A stretch of 64,000 nt of DNA, taken from positions 558,001 to 622,000 of the forward strand of contig JAACJK010000168.1 of the NCBI GenBank assembly GCA_013368325.1. Direction: 5' to 3'. The notes below the pieces were generated by a model. The model ran no database searches and was not told the DNA's origin. It saw nothing but the letters and a program-made list of their open reading frames with translations. A program made the translations under genes and the position numbers. This DNA is from Ephemerocybe angulata (taxonomy: Eukaryota > Basidiomycota > Agaricomycetes > Agaricales > Psathyrellaceae). This document shows positions 57,381-64,000 of this stretch, piece after piece (the stretch's first letter is position 1; each line of letters begins with the position of its first letter).

Positions 57381-57986
57381 AATGATTGGGAATAGGTAGT
57401 GTTGTAAAACACCATCATTATTGCCAGGCATTTTAATGACATAGCAATACCATCCAATAACATCATTGCGACAAGATCATTGTTCTTCCCAATCATTGAA
57501 AACTAATGCAATTCCAATCATTGGAAACAACAAACACTATTATCTGTGATGTCATAGAAAATTGATTCATTGATGGGACACCTATATAACCATCAAATAG
57601 CCATTTTTTTGCAACTCAAAGCTCACTCTATTTATATTCTTTCCTCTGAGCCCAGCAATTATATAATACAGCCCTCTTCTTGGGTCAAATTCTTCCACCA
57701 GAGAAGGCACAAAGAGCAGGTCTTTGGTATGGTAAAGGCCAAAATAACTTCTAAGTTCAAATGATTAGCAAAGATACAAGAATGATAGCATCTCCCATCA
57801 TCCAATGATAAGAAACAAGAAACTGTAACCCCCATCATTCCAATGATGAGGAATATAATACATTTACTATCTTTCTAATAATTGCAAAAGATTTGCCAAT
57901 GATTGTGAACATATATGTACCATGTCATTAAAATGCCTGGCTACAATAATGGTGTTTTACAACACTACCTATTCCCAATCATTAAC
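57381..57986. mobile_element. MITE with about 62 bp terminal inverted repeats
   Basis: The left end (57381-57443; AATGATTGGGAATAGGTAGT, then GTTGTAAAACACCAT) is matched in reverse complement by the right end (57923-57986) with only a few mismatches, as in CATTATTGCCAGGC versus GCCTGGCTACAATAATG. The interior is AT-rich and without coding sequence, with further ATGATTGG palindromes. About 600 bp: a typical non-autonomous TIR element. No clear target duplication was found. Confidence 0.75.
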
Positions 57987-58800
57987 AAAGGCATAACCAC
58001 TCCCTTCTGCCACTCATTGTTAAGCTCCTCGATGGAGTATGCCGAGCTCTTCCTTTTTGGGTCCTTCTCCAAAGGCCTGGATCAACCTAAACTCTCTGTC
58101 ACTCTCTCCCCCCTCCTCAGCATCATCAACCCCAGTCGCCTCAGCATATGCCCTTGCATCAAAGGACACTTTCCCAGAGCAATACACATACATATTCATT
58201 ACAACAAGGACCATTTAGCGCAAAAGATTATATTTCCAATGATTGGAAACTGCAAATCTTTATTGCTAATGATTGGCAATCTTGGTTTACAATTATTAAC
58301 CAATCATTGTATTTTTTCCAATTATTGGAATTAGCAATCAAAACTCGGTGTTTGAAATTTATTTTGCATTTTCCTACCATATTTTTGGGTATTTTTGTGA
58401 ACTTTTTGCTGATCTAAGCAACTGAAACTAATAGCAACATTTAAACCAAAAGATATCAATCAATTGTCAGCATCATAACTTCCAATTATTAGAAACTCAA
58501 TCACCCTTAATCTGCTTAATGATTGGCAATGATTAGGGAAGTTAGGAGGGACAATCATATCTGGTGTTTCTCTGAGAGTGGGCCTTGAAGTATAGAAAAT
58601 TAGTATTTTGATTATTATATAACCTCCATCAACTGATCAATTTTCTAACGATTGGCAATAATGATGTTTTTGTTGCAATGATGTTGTTGCTGGTCCAATG
58701 ATGTTATTGCTAGCAGTAATAATGTTCATGTTTATTGGTCCTGGTTGTAATGAAGGATTGTGCCTATTTCCAATTATTGTCCTTTATCTATAACTAGTGT
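57987..58800. repeat. AT-rich region dense in CCAATNATTGG palindromes
   Basis: Many near-copies of CCAATGATTGG, CCAATTATTGG and GCCAATCATT occur, for example near 58230, 58270, 58300, 58318, 58480, 58520 and 58645. It probably holds further, more decayed MITEs related to the one at 57381. A minus-strand frame at 58020-58214 (FDARAYAEATGVDDAEEGGE) looks protein-like but is unidentified. Confidence 0.55.
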
Positions 58801-59780
58801 AACTTACTCTATTAAGAGAACCGGTATGGTCAAGAGTTACACTGAACACTCATCTTACAACAGTAACATACTAAACAGAGGGTGAATAGGCCTGATAGAG
58901 GGAGATAGGGGTAGGAGAGGGTTAAAAGTTGAAGAATTCCGGAAAGTATAATGTGTTGGTGCTCTCAGGAGAGGTGCCAAACAGCCAGACAGGCAAAGTA
59001 GCAAAGCATTTTGACGTGGCTGCATCGTGCAGAATAGTCAATTACAAATCTCTTACTTAATATGTTCATGGGGAGGCAATTTGTTCCCAGGGCTGACTAC
59101 CACCACCACCACTTACTTCGCGTCCAGCAGTTCGTGATCACGTTCGACACGCAGGGGCAGTCCACCAGCCCCACCGCGTGCTTCGTGCTCTGCGGCAGCT
59201 CCCTGTTCACCTCCCATCCCGCCGCTGGCCATCACCACATAACACGCCATCCACGGTCGCTTGCTGGAATGATGCATGAACAGATCGATGTGCAAGTCAA
59301 TGTGCGTGTCTATCGGAAATTACTCGTGCATTTGGAACTATTTGGAACTCATGTACCTACTACCAAAAGAAACAGCTCATCAGGAACAAGAAGAGCGCTG
59401 CTCCGATTGTCGCCTATATTGAGGCGTATCTGAATGCCACACCGCCTGGTGCTTTCTATAAAGACGCCAATTACAGCCGATGGCACGGCGACAACAAGTC
59501 AAGTACCGCCAATCACCACACTGTCCGACAAGGAGGCCACCAGGTCTCTTCGGGTTATGTAACTTCATCCAGCAAAATCCAGGACAGTCCGACTGGCATG
59601 AGACTTGCTATATTCTAGCTGATACAAATAGATAAGAACTATCTGCTTACTGAAATTTGGTCATTGATACAAACCTCTGAAGCAACATAGTAAGAGTCCC
59701 TATAAGTAAATCTACCAGAAGGTAGTACTCCTTGTATACCAAACACGACTTTCCAAGAAATAGCTGATTCTTGTTTAGGA
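58801..59780. other. Unassigned region with short coding-like plus-strand segments
   Basis: Two GC-richer islands stand out in AT-rich sequence. At about 59098-59320 the plus strand reads LLRVQQFVITFDTQG, and at about 59390-59600 it reads PIVAYIEAYLNATPPGAFYK. They may be exons of a decayed gene. No family recognised. Confidence 0.3.
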
Positions 59781-59792
59781 TAGTGATACTCA

Positions 59793-59948
59793 ATCTGCAC
59801 TTCACTGTCTTTGCCAATGCTGGGAGAGCAATTAGATTGGTTATTTTGACCTCAAATCACTATGCACCCCATCTGCACTTCACTGTCTTTGCCAATGCTG
59901 GGAGAGCAATTAGATTGGTTATTTTGACCTCAAATCACTATGCACCCC
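59793..59948. repeat. Perfect 78 bp tandem duplication
   Basis: Unit ATCTGCACTTCACTGTC...ACTATGCACCCC occurs twice back to back (59793-59870, 59871-59948) with no difference I can see, so it is recent. Confidence 0.92.
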
Positions 59949-61190
59949 ACTTGACATAGCACCTTCCCCTAATCTGAAGTTTTAAGTCTACTTGTTAGTA
60001 GCTCTTGAAACAGAACAGTACTTACGGTATATTTCTCCAATGCTTCCACAAGCTTGGTCGAGCCTCTCCGCTCTTGGGAAGTCTTCTTGCACTTCATCTT
60101 GAGCACCCTGCTAGCTGCCTATTTTGAGGTGTTCAACTCTTTGTTTGCTACTTGCCAGATATTATAGATTTTACACTATTACAGTAAGAATTCTCAGGAT
60201 CTAGAGTCGTTAGTGATTTCAGATCTCAGGTACTACTAGTAAGTGCCTATAATAATTAGGGGATTATATCTAGGATTAGCGCTCATTCATTGCAAAACTG
60301 GTATGAGTTATGGGTAATAGCTGAAAAAAGGCTGAATGATGTTTGACTGGTAGGATGTAGAGCATGATGGTGTACTGAAATAATGATTGCTAAAGGCTCA
60401 GGCAGGGTACTAATATTTGTTGGGCGCCAAATGAAGCATGTTCTGGCAAAAACATTGTAATTTAATAGTCCAAGTGAGCATTCACAAATGACAGGTTCAC
60501 TGAAACTCTTTTAACAGATGGGGGACTGAGAATTACAAATAGTTTGGCCCTTATGTATAGCAACCTTTAACCCCAGATTCAATTCTCTGAAGTCTGTGAA
60601 TCAGATCACAATGGTGAATCTAAATTGATTAACTCTAATACCTAATGAAATACATTCTTGCTGCTATCTTTGGCTTTCTGGAGTCTAGGCCTTTGCTCGA
60701 TATTTTGCACTGGCCCAAATGCAGTGGATAGTTTGAGTGAACAAGATTGTGTTGCTCACTCGGCCAATTGAAATCAAAGCAGGGAATGTTGTATTTATTG
60801 TAGATAATCGAAGAGCCTGTTTGCTCTAACATAGGCCATGATAGCAGTGAACCCATTAATTTTTTTTTGCTATGCTCCATCTTTGTCTTGAAGTTACAAA
60901 CTATAAAAGTAGGAGCTACTTGGGAACCACCAGAAAACCCAACCTGGAGAAAATCTTCGAGCTAAAGAAGTAGTGGGTACTGGGCTGAGTTGAAACAAGA
61001 CTAAGTACTAACACAAATTGATTTGCAATACACAGCAGAAAACAACTGGGTCAGGATTTGCTGATGGCATACCAGAGTTATGTAACTAGGACAATGCTTT
61101 ACTCTGGAGCCTTCAAACAATGATGTTTCAGTGTTGGAACTGATCTGACCTCAAAGCTGGCAATTGACATAATAGATTAATATTAGATCT
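59949..61190. other. AT-rich intergenic or TE-derived region
   Basis: About 1.2 kb with no protein-like frame over 81 codons and no repeat that I could define. Confidence 0.4.
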
Positions 61191-62108
61191 GAGATCTAGA
61201 TCTATGATGACATTGATGGTATCTGTGCCTGATTTGCATGACATCATTGATAGTACCTGTAGCTGTAATGTCATGATCTGCATGATATCACTTTGATTAA
61301 TGACTATATTTGCATGACATCATGCTTATTTAGATAAGAGAGATCCTGAACAGATTTGTCCATATCTCCCTCAGTTTTTGTCTGATAAGGTTGAATTGGG
61401 TATCATTAGAAACTATAAAATGAGGAGAGGTTTATGTGGTGCATTCTCAATCTAGCTAAATATCTCCCCCATTTCTCATCTGAAATTAATAGTTTTGGTA
61501 TAAATAAAAAGCTCCAGTTATGTAGAATACATCTATATAGTTGTTATACTTCAGCCCTCTTTGTACAAACCTGAATGTGTCATGCAACCTGAGTTTGACT
61601 GTCTATTAAGGTTATACTTCTTCAGACACCACTTCATAAATATAAAGCTTTACAAGTATATAAGAGAACACTAGAGATGTATAATAAGCTGTTTCATAGT
61701 GTGATAGCTCTGTAGTGTGACTATCTTGGCAGGAATATGACTTTATGCAAACTAGCTCCAAAATAGCACAATTGTCTCAATTGCCTTGCAGATTATACTG
61801 ATGTGGAGTAAAGGTACCACATATACCACTGTATGCTCCTTATTTCAAGGTTTCTGATGATACTAAATCCATTCTTATCAGACAATAACTGAGTGAAATA
61901 TGAATGGATCATTCCTACATTCTTCTTATCTAAATGAGGTTAATATTGGTGTAACGACATTTCCATCATTTTCAAGGTATAGATATTGATGTCATGCAAA
62001 TCAGGCATAGGTACGTGAGCAGGATGTCATGGCACGTGATGGTCCCAAAGTCACTTTCAGGGCTTGTCGCGAAGATTACGCCATAGCCTGCATGACGGAT
62101 GGTGTCAG
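61190..62108. mobile_element. Element with long inverted (sub)terminal repeats
   Basis: The left flank (about 61200-61400) read in reverse complement matches the right flank (about 61868-62030) at several ordered blocks. These are CTTATCAGACAAxAACTGAG, GAxATATG, TCTTATCTAAAT, and GATGTCATGCAAATCAGGCA followed by AGRTAC. The roughly 470 bp interior is unique and AT-rich. One arm also occurs at 53490-53650. This resembles a foldback-type or MITE element of moderate age. Confidence 0.6.
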
Positions 62109-62159
62109 TGGGGCTGGGGGTAGTTATTTCTAAGAAAACTCACTCGGGAGCGAAGAGGA

Positions 62160-62510
62160 CAGGGGGCATGGGCAGGGAATTGAGTGGGGAGCTCACTCAC
62201 GGGTAGTTCATTGGTTCGAAGATTCGAAAGCTGTCCACTATGGAGTCGAGTCTGTCCAGGAGCGGGTCGAAGATTCGCTCAGACGGGAGCATGGTAATAG
62301 CCTGTGTAGCGAGGTGGTGGGTCTCCACAAGGGTCTCCAGGGTGGGAGAGTCCGAGGTGGGGTGCCACTTGGGGCTGAGCGAGGCCAGTTCAAGTTCGGC
62401 TCGTTGGAAGCAGGTGTTCGGGTCGGTGCAGCCGCGATTGTGGAGGTCGACACAAGGACAACATTGGCATCCACATTGGCCAGGTGTTGTGCCCTCTTCC
62501 TAGTCTGGCT
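62160..62510 (-). pseudogene. Cys-rich TE-type coding remnant
   Basis: On the minus strand one frame reads PGQCGCQCCPCVDLHNRGCT, DPNTCFQRAELELASLSPKW, then LPSERIFDPLLDRLDSIVDS. The clustered CxC/CxxC and C-T-D-P-N-x-C pattern followed by a 'L-x-P-K-W' segment looks like the cysteine-rich segments found in repeated agaricomycete TE proteins. I cannot name the family with certainty. No start codon or full domain is present. Confidence 0.4.
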
Positions 62511-62519
62511 CATGCAAGG

Positions 62520-62988
62520 TCAGTGGGTAGGGGAAGTTGTGCACGAAGTCCTCTAGCTGCCCTACTGTGAACACGCAGTGGTTATCTCGGAGACACTGTG
62601 GGATGGGGCCATTCTCTCAGGTGTTCATGGTGCCCATCTTGCCGGGATGGTACCATGCTAGGAGGGAGCACTTTACCCATAGAGATAAAATGAGGGAGGA
62701 GTATTAGATGTTGTACTTTGCAGCTGTTGCCAGCATTCTGAAGATTGACTCTGGCAGGTTGCTAGCAGCCCACTATTTCCTGGGTGTCCACATCTGGAGG
62801 AACACGTTCAACTTTGCGTTGAGGTTGTCTACCTTTTGGCTATCCGGGGTGTCCTCTTCTATCAGCTGGTGGGCAACTGGGACCCAGACCTCTGGGGATG
62901 CCGAGAGGAATCACATCGTGTGTATGAGGTGAGTGGATTCGTTCCTTCTCTCAATGTTTAAAACTTTCTTACTACCAGCGGCATAGGG
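62520..62988. other. Unassigned region before the possible LTR
   Basis: About 470 bp. A plus-strand frame at 62708-62932 ends at a GTGAGT donor-like site, and may continue a TE-derived gene. No domain recognised. Confidence 0.25.
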
Positions 62989-64000
62989 TGTTACGACCTG
63001 GATGATCTATTTATTCTTTTTTCTTTTCTTTTTCTTTTCTTTTCTTTTTCTCTTTCATTTCTCTACTTCTCTATTATTTACAAGATGCGTCTCGGTCACG
63101 TGACACAGCACGTGTGATCACATGCACAGGTCACCTGTTACATCACAGGGCCAGCACAGCATCAGTCAGCACCTCAGCCAGCATGACATCATATGCACAG
63201 CACTCACACAGCTCTTCGACTCATACACGGTCATTCCTTACATAGTGTTCCACAGCTTCTGCACAGTATGTACAGCCTCGTATAGCCATAGTCACGTCAT
63301 GGTCACGAAGCATAGCAGTATATAACCTAGGTAGATCTCACTGTATTTCCCCAGTCTTTAGCTGGTCAATATCATGGCCTTGTCTACAAGTCTCTCACCT
63401 TGACTCTCTCGTCTCTTTTCTCTCTCTCTCGTCCTCTGTCCTAAGTTAGGGTTAGCAGCGCACCAGACCGGTCGTTCGCTGACAATAGCTAAAGACTCCT
63501 TCTTCGTCGCTGATCACCTCGATCCTCGACGCCATCACCACTCTCAACAACCATCAAACCTTGCCCGCGCTTAGGTGTGTGTTCCCTTTATCCCATTTTT
63601 ACACAATCCCCTTTTATCCCAAGCAACACCCCTCTGTAGGAGGCAGCACCTTGGAGAGCGTGAGACTTTAGGTCTTAAGCACATAGCGTAGAAGCCCCAC
63701 TCTGAGAGGCCCAGACTTCTGATCTTCCCTGTTCGTTGTGATCTTCGATAACGGGAAGCTAAGAACCTGGTAACCGGTACTCAGAGTGATCGAGAGCTAC
63801 GGCTCGGGCTTAGTTTACAAACTCCCCTTTTACTCCTTTTTCTCTTGCCCAATTAGGCCCTTTGTAGTTTGTCAACGGGCACTCTAGTCTACGTAGACAC
63901 ATTCCATAAGAGCCGCCCTCTCGGAGATAGCAACTCGATCTCCACGACCTCAAACAAATCGCATTGCGTAGACTGTACGGTATATCCTGCAGCCTGATGC
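62989..64000 (+). repeat. Possible Gypsy-type LTR, truncated by window end
   Basis: Starts TGTTACGACCTGG, a beginning common in basidiomycete Gypsy/Ty3 LTRs. It has a CT-rich microsatellite (63003-63075), a TATA box (AGTATATAACC near 63319) and a pyrimidine-rich stretch (63410-63440), as expected of an LTR promoter. Neither its 3' end nor a second copy is visible, so length and identity are unproven. Confidence 0.35.

Noticed and set aside
63440..63460. TTAGGGTTAG, telomere-like sequence
   Set aside because: Only one and a half units in isolation; no array, so not a telomere or interstitial telomeric tract.

Overview
The window looks like nuclear DNA of a filamentous basidiomycete, most likely an Agaricomycete. 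Genes carry many 45-70 bp spliceosomal introns with GTRNGT donors and CTAAC/CTGAC branch sites. The gene families are typical of mushroom-forming fungi: TPR-CHAT protein, 'macrophage activating glycoprotein', F-box/LRR-type proteins, small secreted proteins and a GPI-type GH105-like enzyme. I cannot name the species.

Layout. 0-5 kb: the 5' end of an MFS transporter and a 1,385-residue TPR-CHAT putative protease, both on minus. 5.7-20.3 kb: a probable terpenoid region. A P450 (minus) and a GGPP synthase (plus) diverge from a shared promoter, and a class I terpene synthase with DDVTE and NSE motifs lies 8 kb downstream. Between and beside them are a RapZ-C-like protein, an SGNH esterase, a GH105-like hydrolase and an OBAP/DUF1264 protein. 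Two near-identical 1.1 kb transposon-like units sit head-to-head at 12.5-14.9 kb.

20.6-24.7 kb: a small secreted ubiquitin-like gene with a frame problem, then a decaying tandem array of four-helix membrane-protein paralogues. 24.8-27.8 kb: fungal tRNA ligase Trl1 with all three enzymatic domains. 29-32.5 kb: two F-box-like genes. 33.4-34.8 kb: macrophage activating glycoprotein. 35.2-38.4 kb: two related secreted-protein genes built from phase-2 repeated exons; a truncated third copy lies at 45.6-46.0 kb. 39.2-45.0 kb: a six-BRCT Rtt107/Brc1-type DNA-damage scaffold of about 1,708 residues.

47.5 kb to the end is repeat-rich and mostly AT-richer. It holds a complete but dead Ty1/copia element with LTRs, a half-tRNA-type primer site and decay by apparent CpG transitions. 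Beyond it are a related reverse-oriented solo LTR with a 5 bp target duplication, a fatty acid synthase pseudogene split by an insertion, TIR/MITE elements, a 78 bp tandem duplication, TE-like coding remnants and a possible Gypsy-type LTR running off the end.

Gene models were spliced by hand. Exon lengths were checked for frame in most multi-exon genes (CHAT, GGPPS, terpene synthase, GH105, SGNH, OBAP, Trl1, the second F-box gene, macrophage activating glycoprotein, Rtt107 and the secreted genes).
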